NCBI GenBank assembly: GCA_003952965.2
Contig: CM025850.1
Coordinates: forward strand, 37,668,997-37,732,996
Direction of reading: 5' to 3'
DNA length: 64,000 nucleotides
Source: Morella rubra
Taxonomy: Eukaryota; Streptophyta; Magnoliopsida; Fagales; Myricaceae
Shown here: positions 1 through 11,683 of the stretch, one piece after another
How positions within the stretch are numbered: position 1 is the first letter of the stretch
How the letters are laid out: each line of letters begins with the position of its first letter
Notes under the pieces: model-generated
What the model saw: only the letters and a program-made list of their open reading frames with translations
What the model was told of the DNA's origin: nothing
The model's database searches: none
Made by a program: the position numbers and the translations under genes

Positions 1-2667
1 TGGAGAACAAGAGGAGACTTAAAATACATATGAGTATGGGAGAGAAGAGATATCCCCTTACGGAAAGCAGCAGGAACACAGGGCTGAGTCCTCAGAAACT
101 TTAAGTTGTAATATTTAGCATTTGTTGTAACGTTTTTTATGCTGCACGAAATAAGACTACGCCTCTTCGAGAGACACTTCTTAAGCTCATGTCTACTCTC
201 GAAAAAGCACCAGATACTAACGTTTGGAAACTTAGGATATCTGGGGTCTGCTCACACATCTTTTGACTCTTTTCGGACTGGAGCGTCACTTTGGGTATCC
301 GAAAAGTATAAGGGGATATTTTAGTAGGGGTGATTAGATCAGTAATGTACATATTGATACTTAGGGTTCCCGAATTCAATTTAATTACACAATTAGATGT
401 TGGATGTTCAGCTTTAATCACTGTTAACCTTTTCTTTATAGGTATCTATACTAGAACTTTTCTTGCTTTATTATGTGAGAGATGGGTTGATAAATGATGG
501 TTTTGAGATAATTGTATGTTGGAACGCCAAGTCTTAGTTATTGGGAAGGTTTTTTCAAGCCGTAGGGCTGCGCAGCTGGAGGCAAGGTTTATCATAGGTG
601 GGTTACGGAAAGGATTTTAAATTAAATCTATAGCGAAATAAGACATATTCAAGGTAGGCATGGCGGGTAGTGATACTTTATTGTTGCGATTCATTTCAGC
701 TTGTCATACGCAGACAAGTGGTTTGCGTGAGGATTAGGACCATGTGATCGCGAATGTTGGTTGTTAGCGCTAGGCGATCGGCAGAAGGTTTCTCATAGTC
801 AATCGAGGTGATTCTTAGCCATCAGGCATAGACTATGTTTGTAGGATTTGGTCTAATAAGCATCTAGTAAGCAAACGAGTTTTCAGGCAGGTAACGGACG
901 GGGATAAGCGGGATAATGCTTGATATTTCTGGGCTTTTAATTTTTTGTGCACAATAACATAGGACACCTATTCACATAGCAACTCTCCTACTGAAAACGA
1001 TAGACAACAGCGGATCGGCTAGAACTGCTTTTCTTTTTTTCTCCGGTCCTTCTGTGGGACCAGCACTACTAGCTAATTAAAATTCAACGTTATATCAAAA
1101 CAATGTGGTCGGTTTATCAAACAGAAGGATCACATCCTATTGGAGCTAGCATTTGCTTCCTTACTTGCTGTACTGAGTACTATTCTCATCCCTCCCCATG
1201 CACCATTCTGTGGCTTTTTTTCTACGTACATTAAACAAAGTAATTAAGAATCAGGCACGGATGGTGGCATTGATATATATACTTTCTTTGTTTTTCTCTT
1301 TTCCGTACCAAATGAGAAACTGTACTTTTTATTATTCCTCAGGCCCTTGAAGGGCTTTGTTGTTTTGTTTTTCTCCCCCGGGTGGGCTTCGCTGTCCTTT
1401 TATGGACTTTGCTAGCCCCTTGGTGGGTTTTGTCGTGTCCGGCCGGCGCTTTTTAGTAGTGTAACTAGCACTTTGGTATCGTGCCCAGCCATGCTCTCAT
1501 TGTCCGGTACGAAGCATTTAGTGGTCTTTCGACTCATTAATTGAGTCTCACTAGTCTTGTTGTTTTGCAACCTAGTCTGTTTAGATCCATAACTGGTGTG
1601 ATTGTTTATTTTACACTATAGTTTCTAGTGCATTGAAAGCCTATTCGGCATTATTTTATAATATATATATATATTATTCCTACGTATCAGACAGGGGATC
1701 CATAATTAGCACAATAGAATAGCGAATGATGAGAAGCCATTAATATTAAAGTTCAATTATGGAATGCCCACTAAGAGAGCAATTGATCAACTGCTAATTA
1801 GCTAGCTGCACTGATTTTAATTAGGCCAACTAATTCTAATGTCGGGTTTTTTTTATTATTGGGAAACCGAATCACATATATTCTGCAGCTCTCGCCACCT
1901 CTAGCTAGGTTTTCGAAGATATAAATAAAAAAAAAAAAAGAAGAAGAGAACGGCAGCTTGTTCAAATATTGGTAAACCAGTTGCCACTATCACAACACAA
2001 TGGCCCAAAGCATCTCATCTAGGTCAATCTGTTGCCTAAATTAAAAGTTCTCCCGTTTGATATAATCCAATATTTCCATTCAACATGCAAGCTGTTTTCT
2101 TGGCTTATTTATTTACTCATTTTTCTCTGCGGCATATATGCCTTCTTTGGTCCCTTCATTTAATATATATATATATTATTTATATATATATCCCATGAGA
2201 GTTGGAAAAAAGTTCACCACTATTTTTCATAATCTCTCATTGGCTGCTTTCGATCGATCGTATATACCATCCGATCACAAATGGAAACTGGAAATCTGCA
2301 CGCAGAATAATTATGTAGTAACGTGCACATGGCACCGAGCATGGATATGAACTGTACGTAGCAGATCGTAGTTATTAATTGTACAAACAATGTCTTTTGT
2401 ACGATCGCGCGACATGGTGCGTGATTGTCTCGCAACGTGATGCATGTGATATGCTAAGGGTGACTTGCTGCACACATCAAATGAATAGTACTCTTCGATC
2501 ATAAATTTTTCAACTTTGCAGCTTTTCATGAGGCTTGGGGATGAATAAATTAATCTTATAAGATCTGTGAATGATATAGTTTATCACCACCCAATTAAAT
2601 TAATTATCATTGATTAATATATATATATAAATATATTATAGGAGGAGGATTTGAGCAAGATTGTAGG
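1..2667. other. Non-genic left flank
   Basis: No supported gene was found on either strand; open frames are short and lack recognisable domains. The segment is AT-rich, with an AT microsatellite near 1660 and a poly-A run near 1925. A degenerate GGGCTTTG-like motif recurs about four times at 1339-1450 and may be the tail of an old transposon, but no element ends could be defined. Confidence 0.5.
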
Positions 2668-2675
2668 ACTCCACG

Positions 2676-3393
2676 TTAGGGGTGTTCATTTTCACCTGTG
2701 GTGGCGGTTTTAACCGCTAAAACCGCCACCGCTACCGGTACCGTAACCGCAAGAGCGGTTATTGTACCTTAGCGGTGCAGTGGTGGTGTCAAATATGTAA
2801 TTCTGTCAATTTGCGGTGACGGTGACGGTTTTCGCCAAACCGTCACAGTACACATTGTTAACCCTCCTAGTTGAGACTTGAGATGATTATTGATTATGTG
2901 ACATACTTTTATTGAGCTTTTATTGGAATATGTTAGTTGGTTTATGTCACATTATTAGACACTTTTATTGGATTTTAGTCATTATGTTTGAATATATATT
3001 ATGTTGGACTTTTGAAGCTTATTATATTTATTATGATTATTAATGATTATGATATTATGTTTAAATAGGTTATGATATTTGAATGATTATATTTGTTGCT
3101 TATATATAGGCATCAAATGGTCTTAATGGTCCAAAAAAACCAAGGAAAACAGCCCAAAACAGTGAAAAAAATGAAAAGCTAAAAAAAAGCCTTTTTTTTT
3201 GCCTAGCGGTTATACGGTTTAAGCGGTTACCGTATAATGTTACCGTTAATACCGTCTGCAAGGGCGGTTATTGGTGCCTTAGCGGTGCGGTGACGGTGTC
3301 AATTATGTGATTCCGTAATTGTGAACGGTGACGGTGACGGTGACGGTGACGGTTTTCGTCAAACCATCACCTACACTACCATTAACTGCCCCT
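2676..3393. mobile_element. Non-autonomous hAT-like element (718 bp)
   Basis: The 8-bp direct repeat ACTCCACG lies immediately outside both ends (2668-2675 and 3394-3401), the target-duplication length of hAT transposons. The ends are imperfect inverted repeats: TTAGGGGTGTTC at the left, and AGGGGCAGTTAATGG when the right end is read on the other strand. Both ends are rich in short CGGT/ACCG words (2695-2850 and 3205-3370), including a GACGGT hexamer array near 3330. These resemble the subterminal repeats to which hAT transposases bind. The interior is AT-rich with no transposase frame, so it would depend on a transposase supplied elsewhere. Confidence 0.75.
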
Positions 3394-3401
3394 ACTCCAC
3401 G

Positions 3402-4627
3402 GTGTTGCACATATATACATGATATCTTAATTTGTAGACAAAACAAAACGATTAAGACTATTCAAAGGGATTAGCAATCTATAATTGTATTTGATATACC
3501 TAACCGCAACTATTATTGTGGTTGTTAAAGATTGAGTCTTCGGCTTCGAAAGGCGAGGTAGATTTGTTCATCATTTCGATGTCTTTCCTTGGGGTTAATA
3601 GAATAGCTTGCACAGCCGAATATTAAAATCCCTATAAGATTCACGCGGTCAGGGTTATCTAGTCAGGTACGGCCGTTCTTTTGGCCAAAAGATATATAAT
3701 TGCAAATATATATATAGCCTGATTAATTATTATATTTAATTATTTGGCGCTTCACACGGATGTTTAAATAAAGCTCATGTGCTTCACGTAGTACTCCATA
3801 GAATAACAAAATTAGATTTTATTTAAATCCTATTGGCCTGAGTAATTATCTCTTCTTCTTTTTTTTTGTGTGTGTTTATATAGAGTATGGTATCTCGTAA
3901 CGAGTATAACCTCGAGAATCGTTCGTGGGGTCGGAGTGAAATTAATTAGGGAGATTGAAATCTTCTTCAATATTCCGATCCAATGAGACCGTGGAATTAT
4001 TAATGCAGCCTACTTGGGTTAAGTAATTTGTTAGTGTATCAAAATGATCCATCGGAATATCAATATAAGAGTCCATATGTTGTGTCCCTACATCAAAATT
4101 AGATGAAATTGAAGAGGGTTTCAAGCCTAATTTTTCTGCTCATAGATAAGGAGCTATATATGCTCACCAGTAAAATGTTAAATTGCATTTAGATTGTTCA
4201 TCTATAATCTATATATGAATCGCATAAAATTTTCCAAACCTTAAGTCAAATCTACTAGAGACGTGGGAGAACAGACTTCATTTGTTTTTTAGTGACTCTG
4301 TATGGATTACGAATGACATATTGTTGTCTGTAAAGTTGTATCAGGCCATTGGCCATATTAATCAATTTACCTTGAGCGCACAGAATCTTATCCTATACAG
4401 AGTACTATATCATACATAATTGGTATCAACTTGTTGGGGGGTTTGAGATTCCTACCTAAACCCAAAAAGTTCTTTGAGATTTTCTTTCCAATATTTAGTG
4501 CCAAACTGTACAGTTTAGAAGCTGAGGCCTCGAGTGAGGGAACTTTTTGTAAGGAAAGCTCCTCGAAACGCAGTCCGCTCACTGAATCCCTTCACCTAAT
4601 TCATACATCAGCTTCTAGGCCATTGCC
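3402..4627. other. Intergenic DNA upstream of the SDR gene
   Basis: No gene is supported here. The stretch is AT-rich, and the open frames at 3942-4124 and 4388-4582 show no domain. Its right end forms the promoter region of the downstream dehydrogenase gene. Confidence 0.45.
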
Positions 4628-4633
4628 TATAAG
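4628..4633 (+). promoter_or_regulatory. Candidate TATA box of the SDR gene
   Basis: TATAAG lies about 105 bases before the start codon at 4733. It is followed by a CT-rich leader (4675-4708), which is common in plant 5' untranslated regions. The spacing would put transcription start near 4660. This is an inference from position and motif only. Confidence 0.4.
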
Positions 4634-4732
4634 ATCCGTTCCTTTCTCATTCAACAGCGCACTCCTTCTTAGCTCTTCTCTCTCTCTCTGGTCTCTCTCT
4701 CTCTCTCAAATTTTCTTGCTGTGTGATTGACC

Positions 4733-5789
4733 ATGCCTGCCGAAGTGATGCAAGAGAAACCCCTTCATGGGATTCATGTATTGGGAAGGGAAAACAGTAC
4801 TCCTCCTCCTCCTCCTCTTAAAAGGTACTTTCTCCTTGCATCTCTCTGTTAGTCTCTCTCTCTCAAAATCTTAATTATTACCTGTCGTGATCAACTAACG
4901 ACAATGTTGATAAAGAGGAAAACCAACTTAACTTACTTTTTTTTTTCTGTCCTCTTTCTGTAGATTGGACGGAAAGATTGCCATTGTCACTGGAGGCGCT
5001 AGAGGGATTGGAGAAGCAACAGTGAGGCTCTTTTCCAGACATGGTGCCAAGGTAGTCATTGCGGATGTTGAGGATACCCTTGGAACTGCGCTTGCCAATT
5101 CTTTAGCTCCTTCAGTTACATATTTTCACTGTGATGTTAGCTTGGAAGAAGACATTGAGAACTTGGTTGAATCCACCATTTCTCGCTACGGACAGCTTGA
5201 CATTGTCTTCAACAATGCTGGTGTTCTTGGAAACCAATCCAAGGCCCACAAGAGCATTGTTGACTTCGATGTCGATGAATTTGATCGGGTTATGCGTGTT
5301 AATGTGAGAGGAGTAGCACTGGGAATCAAGCATGCGGCTCGTGTGATGATTCCCAGAGGAGGTGGCTGTATCATTTCCACGGCCAGTGTAGCCGGAGTCA
5401 TGGGAGGGCTCGGACCACACGCTTATACGGCTTCAAAGCACGCCATTGTTGGGCTTACAAAGAACGCAGCTTGTGAACTAGGCCGGTACGGGATTAGGGT
5501 GAACTGCATTTCTCCATTTGGGGTGGCCACACCCATGCTAATTAATGCATGGAGGAGTGCTGATGAAGAAGAGGATTGTATGGATTTTGGGATTCCCCGT
5601 CACCAAGAAATTGAGAAAATGGAGGAGTTTGTGAGAGGGCTTGCCAATTTGAAAGGTCCAACCCTAAGGGCTAAGGACATTGCTGAGGCTGCTCTTTACC
5701 TTGCTAGTGACGAATCCAAGTATGTTAGCGGCCACAATCTTGTTGTGGATGGTGGCATTACCTCCTCAAGAAATTGTGTGAACCTTTAA
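4733..5789 (+). CDS. Short-chain dehydrogenase/reductase, SDR110C type (ABA2/SDR2a-like)
   Basis: NAD(P)-dependent oxidoreductase of the plant SDR110C group, which includes xanthoxin dehydrogenase (ABA2), momilactone A synthase and SDR2a-like enzymes. Two exons are read: 4733-4824 and 4964-5789, with a GT-AG intron, giving 305 residues, a normal length. The start was chosen because exon 1 ([10 protein letters not shown]...) joins in frame to the Rossmann fold. Visible signatures are TGGARGIG (about residues 40-47), an Asp ending strand 2 (about 65, favouring NAD), NNAG (114-117), the active-site Ser near 172, YTASK (Tyr185, Lys189) and NVRG (Asn144). A proline run ends exon 1, just before the fold. 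Likely cytosolic, as no targeting peptide is obvious. The substrate cannot be told from sequence: xanthoxin, terpenoid or phenolic alcohols are all possible. Confidence 0.9.
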
Positions 5790-8700
5790 TGAACTTTTCG
5801 TCCAAAAAGCAGAAATTGAAGCCCACAGTTATAGTTGGATGTACGGATGTAAATTAATTTCAAACATATTGAAGATCAAGACAAACCAAAATGGTGTGGT
5901 TGATTCTAATAAGATTTAATCTTTCTTTATATAGTTGTACTTATGGAAGTGCTTGTGTAAAATCGTCGCTGCATCATATGAGAGGTACTAGATCTGAACT
6001 ACTAGGGAAAATGGTGTTTTCCAGCCCATGCAAATGAACTACTGTATATGTAAAAGCAATTTTCTGTTCGTTTGCGTAAAGAAAGTAATCATCGAGTTTC
6101 TTAATCCTTTATTTTACGAATCACGCTCATGAAGATGTGATAGTACTGCCAAACAAGGCAAATTAAACAATTTCAACTGACTTTTACTTGGAAAAAAAGA
6201 AATCACTACCAATGGTTATGAAGTCCTTTTACATCAGTGTTGCTTCGAGGTCAAAGAGGCTGCTCAAATATCTTCTGCGCGCGTTTGAATAACCCTTAAA
6301 GTTGCTTAAAGAAAAGAAAAAGGAACTTTTAGCCCCAAAAGTTTTGGGTTCCGTCGGTGTCTTTCTTTCTGTGTGCTTTGCAGAGGTCCAAAGAATTCCA
6401 AGTCAAAACTTGAGAATATTCTACCAAAAAAAGGGTTCTTTGTAGTCAAACTTGTATGCTCTATCCTCCTCAGTCATTCAGAAATGAAATATATATCACT
6501 AATGGGCTGCTGATGGAATAAAGTTTTGATTAAAAAAGAAAAAATAGAGGCCAATAGTTTGCTTAAACCAGCAAGCATTAGCCACCCACTACCATTTCTA
6601 ATTGTATAAAGGATAACTCCAAGGAGAGAGGAGACTATGGGTTCAAAAGGTGCTCTGATCAATGGCGCCATGCATTAAGGTCTTGACCTCAAAAACAAAG
6701 GGCTAGATGGTTTGACCCATTGGACCATGTAAGTCAGAACCACTGTAGAAAAGGGTTCAAGACAGACAGCCAGGAAAATTATCAAAGACTCCGGCACCAA
6801 GGAAAGCATTGTAACCTCTGTTTCTACCACCGAGATTTTGTTTAAAAAACGCTCCGACATGTTCTCCACTTTGGAGCTAAATAGTTATAGTACTGCGTTC
6901 TCCTTTTACAAAGGAAGGCTGTTGTCCAAGCTGCTGAGATGACGGAGAATTCGGGGGCTTGTTTTTTCTATCAAATTAAAGAAAAAACAGACCTTTTTCT
7001 AATTTCCATTAAGGCTGATATATGATTAAAGTTAAGACAGAGGACAGGGAAATTCAAATAGACGGGCTGGACCTACAACTACTACTCAGCCCCCACTCTT
7101 GATGTCCCTTGTGGGAGTCGAATCTTATCCTCCCTTCCGAGAGAGATCGGAGAAGTACTTTTTATTGCTACACAAATAAGGCACGGCAAGTATTATAGAA
7201 CTCAGGATAAAGATGGAGACAGGGTTACATGGAAATAATGTTCATCTATCTCTTAATGGCCTTCCAAAGATCCCCATCCCTTGCTCCTCCGCCTAATTCT
7301 ACACTAAAAGCTGAAATCTTTTCACAAGAAAAAATGCAAAAAAAATCTCGCACGCTCTGGCTCTCGACTGGCGTGCACTGTACTGGACTTAATATATTTC
7401 CGAAAGGTCGTCAATGACAGCTCAATTTCAAACATTGGAATTCAACATGGAGAAAGAAACCCCCTTTTGGACTAGTAAGCTGTCAATGTTCAAATATTAC
7501 CGCCGGATGAGTTGTTCTTCTCTGTCCTCTTCCATTGCTTAACTGGTGGATGAATTTTTTAAAGTTATTAAACGGAAACAGTACAGTTTGACTCCAATAT
7601 AATGTGGGTGCATCGAGTCCCCACACATTCATATGAAGTGGAAGCCACCAAAGATCCAAATCGGCATGCCCAATACTCTTTCACCACGACTGAAACGTCA
7701 TTTGGGTCAAGCATAGGATTACATGAAAGGCAAGTTGTCACCTGCCAGTCCTGCAACTAGTTTTATCATCCCACTGCCAATGGGATTTCATGCTCTTTTT
7801 TGCGTGTACTGCTGACACATTTATGCCTCTGTTTTTTATGCTCTTTTTTGCCTTTCCTTCAAGACTTTACCTCGTGTGCAGTCTGGCACTAGCTAGCTAG
7901 CCAGTTTAGACTTTGTTGTCCACAGTAATTCGAATTTTTATGTCAAGAAGTTACCACGTTTTGGAAGCCATTTTGCCTGTCTAACTTGCTACCAAGATTG
8001 GCTCAACCTTGGATCAGAAGATGAACCCCCTTTGAGCGATTCTTGAACCACTTGACCTGTAGGTAAAAGTTTCCTTCTTATGGCCTGAATGTTCCCAAAG
8101 AAATTTTCCTCCCCCAGATCAAGTTTTTCAGGTTTGGTAGAGATAGTAATCCCGATCAAAATATTCCTCACAGTTAAGGCATTATCTATTGACTATTAGG
8201 GTTACAACATCTTTAATGCAGACTGCTACTTTCTGTCATCGATTTTTCATTGCAATTCATATTGCAGTATTAAAGACCTGTGAATCGTGAGCGCACAGAA
8301 AACATGCACATAAAGTACTGCAAAAAACTTATCTTCTCTGAATAAACACTAAATATATCCAAGTGTTCTGACTTGGAGGAGAGAGTCATCATCCCGGCAT
8401 CTCGGAACAGCTAGGCATGGGTCAGAAAAAGGGAAGAAAAACAAAAACACCCAAAATATGTGGAAAGATGCTGGTATCAAGAGGGAATCAGGCGACTGGC
8501 CACTAATGTACTTACAAGTACTAGATTAATACTAAATCCCTTCCTATCATTGCTGAATATCTTCATATTTATACCTCTGTTTCAATCCATGGAAGATTTG
8601 GAAATGGAATATAATCTGCTTTGATCCTAATGAATCTGACAGAGCTCGTAACTTGCAATTGAATATAGGAACAGTACGAGCTAACCATGGATTGCATATC

Positions 8701-11036
8701 GATCTAGAAAAAAAAATAACCATGGATTGCATATCGCAGACAGATATAGAGATTTTGAAAAGATTTTGAACGTATAAGAATGCATCTTCTGTGGGACCAA
8801 TCGATGAGTTAGTTTAGTTCAAGTTATGGTTGGAACAGTAGACTAATTTATTCTCACAGACGCACGCTCTGGGTTCTATGAAAGAGAAGATGAGCAGAAA
8901 ATCTTTTCGTTTAGTCAAGATTTCCCTATGCAGATGATGTTGCTGGCCTATGGCAGCCCAAGTTCTTCTGAACCACTCATGAGCTAAAACCAGAGCCCAT
9001 CCCGAACATCTCAATATATATATGCCTTTTGGCCCTTTTGGGGCCTTTCTATCCGACCCAAATGATACTATTTTCTATATAAAGAGACATGCTCCATTTT
9101 TTTCCCTTCCCAATTCTTTTCTTCATTTATATTTTCATGTCGAAAAGAACAAGTTTTCTTGTTTTAAAAGATGATATTTTGCTTATGCGAGGCATGCTCT
9201 TTGTTTAACAGATTCATGACTGTAGACAGTCTGTAGTCCAGACAGGAGAAGAAAATTGAAAAAATATAGACTGTTTTTGTATTGCTTTTCAACATGATTA
9301 CAAGAGGTATTGAACGGTCCTACTTATACCAAAAAAATGCTAGACAAATTTGTTACACGTCATCAACTTTAAAGATAAGGAAACAAGGTTTGATTCTAAC
9401 TAATTTGAAAGAAGAGATCATGATATGGTTAGATTTGTAGAGATTGGCCATTCACATCTTTTGCTGTGTTGAAATTTCGAACTTTGACATAATACTTGAT
9501 GAGTTGTATCCCTATAATCATGCGATATTTCTACATCATATTGATCTTTTACCTCAAGAGAATAAGTTAGAACTTGATCAGCCTTATTATCATCCATATC
9601 TTTTAAATGTTTCAAGTAATTGTAGTGAGGAGGATTATTCTTATTACTTGGCTGAAAATGTTACCTTATTGCTCCAATGATCCTCCTCATTTTGGTAATG
9701 CTATTGATGTTAATGCTATCCCTTATGCTGTTAAAAATAGTGATCGAGCAATTTGGTTTGAATAAAGTTGTTGTTGCGGAGAAAAAAAAATATACTCCTC
9801 GTCTTGGTGGTTTGAATTAATAGATATTATGTGAAACTAGCCAGATCGGCTGAAATCATTTCCAGATATTGGTGAGAAGAAGAATGCACTTAAGGTGCTC
9901 TGTTTGAAGAACAAGATCTTTTGACATGACTCCTTAATTGTTCTGGATTTAAAATCTTCACTTCTAGCTTCCAAACTATCACTTAAATTTATTTTCATCA
10001 CATTAGCTCTCAAAACTAATCAAATGTATTAATATTCACCTTGTCATAAAATTCAACTCTAAATATTGTGATACATTAGTTTATTTTTCTGTATATTTCA
10101 ATCATAAGATCTTGCTAAAAAAGAAACATTGACGCGGGTTAAATAAATATTATGAAATTCATAATTAAAATAGGTGGATCATATTTGAGTAATTGGCTAC
10201 TAGAAGTAAGATTCTCCTTGTCTATAGGAATTCAATATTTATGAGTGTATAATGGAGTAAAACATAAAACATGTTATTTAATTGTGGGAGCAATAGCAAC
10301 ATTTTCCTACCCGCAATTTTCCGTTCCTTTGTAACGATGAATAGAATTCTTTTTCCCTTTTTTTAGTTCTTTGTCTTTTTATTTTCTAGCTTCGGTTTGC
10401 AACTTATAATAAATATATATATATATATGTTTAACAAATATCAATATCTTTTTACAAATTTTAACCCTCTTTCATAAACTAAATACTATCAAATCATTTC
10501 TTCGTTGGAGGCTAGGCACGAATATTCATAATGGGGGGAGAAAAAAATAGGCTGTGATTCGTGCAAGGGTTCTCTTCTCTGGCTAACTTGCCTAAAGTGA
10601 TTACGATGCTTTTACTCCACTGTCCCAATGCACTCATCCATGGCGTCAGACTTCAGAGACACCTTATGACGACGGCAACGGAAGGACACCGCCGCTTAAT
10701 GCTTCGGTCCAGAATGGTCGTCTGCTGTCATATCATTATTGGCTTCTAAAGGCTAAGAACAAGGATACTCTTCATAGAGGTCGACGTAGACTTTTACCTT
10801 CGTAAGAGACATCCTCTTAAAGAGATTTGATGTGTCCATTAGATATTCCACGTGTCAGCATACATGTCACTTTTTCCCTGACCCATCTTTTCCCCACTCA
10901 CTCCCAACTCTTCACACCTACACTTCTCAGGCATTCAATAGCTTTGCGTTTCAATTCCCAGCAGCTACTGCAACATACAACAAAATCTTTCCGTTGTGCA
11001 CGGAGGTGATACAGCCAATTTTCATCAGTGGAAGCC
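5790..11036. other. Intergenic DNA, no supported gene
   Basis: About 5.2 kb without a recognisable gene. Open frames such as 7229-7417, 9444-9680 and 10561-10749 are short, lack domains and show no splice partners that extend them. The first few hundred bases are likely the SDR 3' untranslated region. AT microsatellites occur near 10410. Confidence 0.5.
8682..8736. repeat. Short direct repeat (20 bp x 2)
   Basis: The same 20 bases occur at 8682-8701 and 8717-8736, separated by a short A-rich spacer. This looks like a local slippage or microhomology duplication in non-coding DNA. Confidence 0.6.
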
Positions 11037-11683
11037 ATGGATGATATGGGGTCAGGGAAATGCAGTTCTCTGAGAAAGCCCATGAGAAGAAGGTCCTACG
11101 CACGAAGAGTATCTCAAGTTGTGTTATGAACATGGCTGAAGCAAGGAGAGAGATTGCCCATGCCTTGTACCTTCACAGAGCATCATCATCATCATTTTCA
11201 CCATCACCTTCATCTTCATCTTCATCTTCACAGCCTGCGATTGGGGGGGAGTCTACAGTAATAGGTAACAGCTTTGATTATAGCAATCCTATTTCTGGAG
11301 TTTCACAATATTGTTATTCATTGATCGAGTCTATGCCGCTTCCTGAGCCTATATGGTCCACAACTGCACCTTCGATACTGGCTGCGCCGCCACCACCAGG
11401 AGCCATGGAATCCCCGGAATTCGAGTGGGGAGAAAACCAGGCGTCATATACTTGGTGGCTGGGGTTTCTGCAGACATTAGATGGAAAACACAGTGAAGAA
11501 CCAAACCTCCCTTTTGGAAATTCTGGGCCACTGTTTAGCCAATGTGAGGAGCCAACTTTTCTTGATTCGAGCGGTCAAAGTTCTTCTCCAGATGAATGGT
11601 TGATGTTCCCAACGACAGAAGACCAGGGTAACATTAATGTAATCCCACAGGAAAGGACTTTTAAAAACCCGTCTTCTGGTTAA
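11037..11683 (+). CDS. Serine-rich protein of unknown function, frame disrupted near N-terminus
   Basis: The longest frame (11060-11683) encodes 207 residues. It has the helical segment MNMAEARREIAHALYLHRA, then a Ser/Pro tract (about residues 42-57), a Pro run, an acidic/aromatic block with EFEWGENQ and WWLGFLQTLDG, and a Ser/Asp-rich C-terminus. No catalytic domain is recognised. Another ATG at 11037, in a different frame, opens a strongly basic peptide ending MRRRSYARRVSQVV just before a stop at about 11128. Dropping two bases there would fuse it to the MNMAEARREI helix. The genuine N-terminus may therefore be the basic one, with a small frameshift or sequence error at 11124-11130. A similar layout occurs in plant proteins labelled hydroxyproline-rich, but the family is not identified with confidence. 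Confidence 0.55.

Noticed and set aside
137..421. An inverted ATATCCCCTTA word pair near 50 and 310 as a MITE.
   Set aside because: Only about 11 bases match and no flanking target duplication was found.
5112..5420. A 102-residue minus-strand frame over the SDR gene.
   Set aside because: Antisense shadow of the SDR coding exon.
9444..9680. A 78-residue frame possibly encoding a peptide.
   Set aside because: Composition is AT-driven, no signal or domain, and no promoter-like context.
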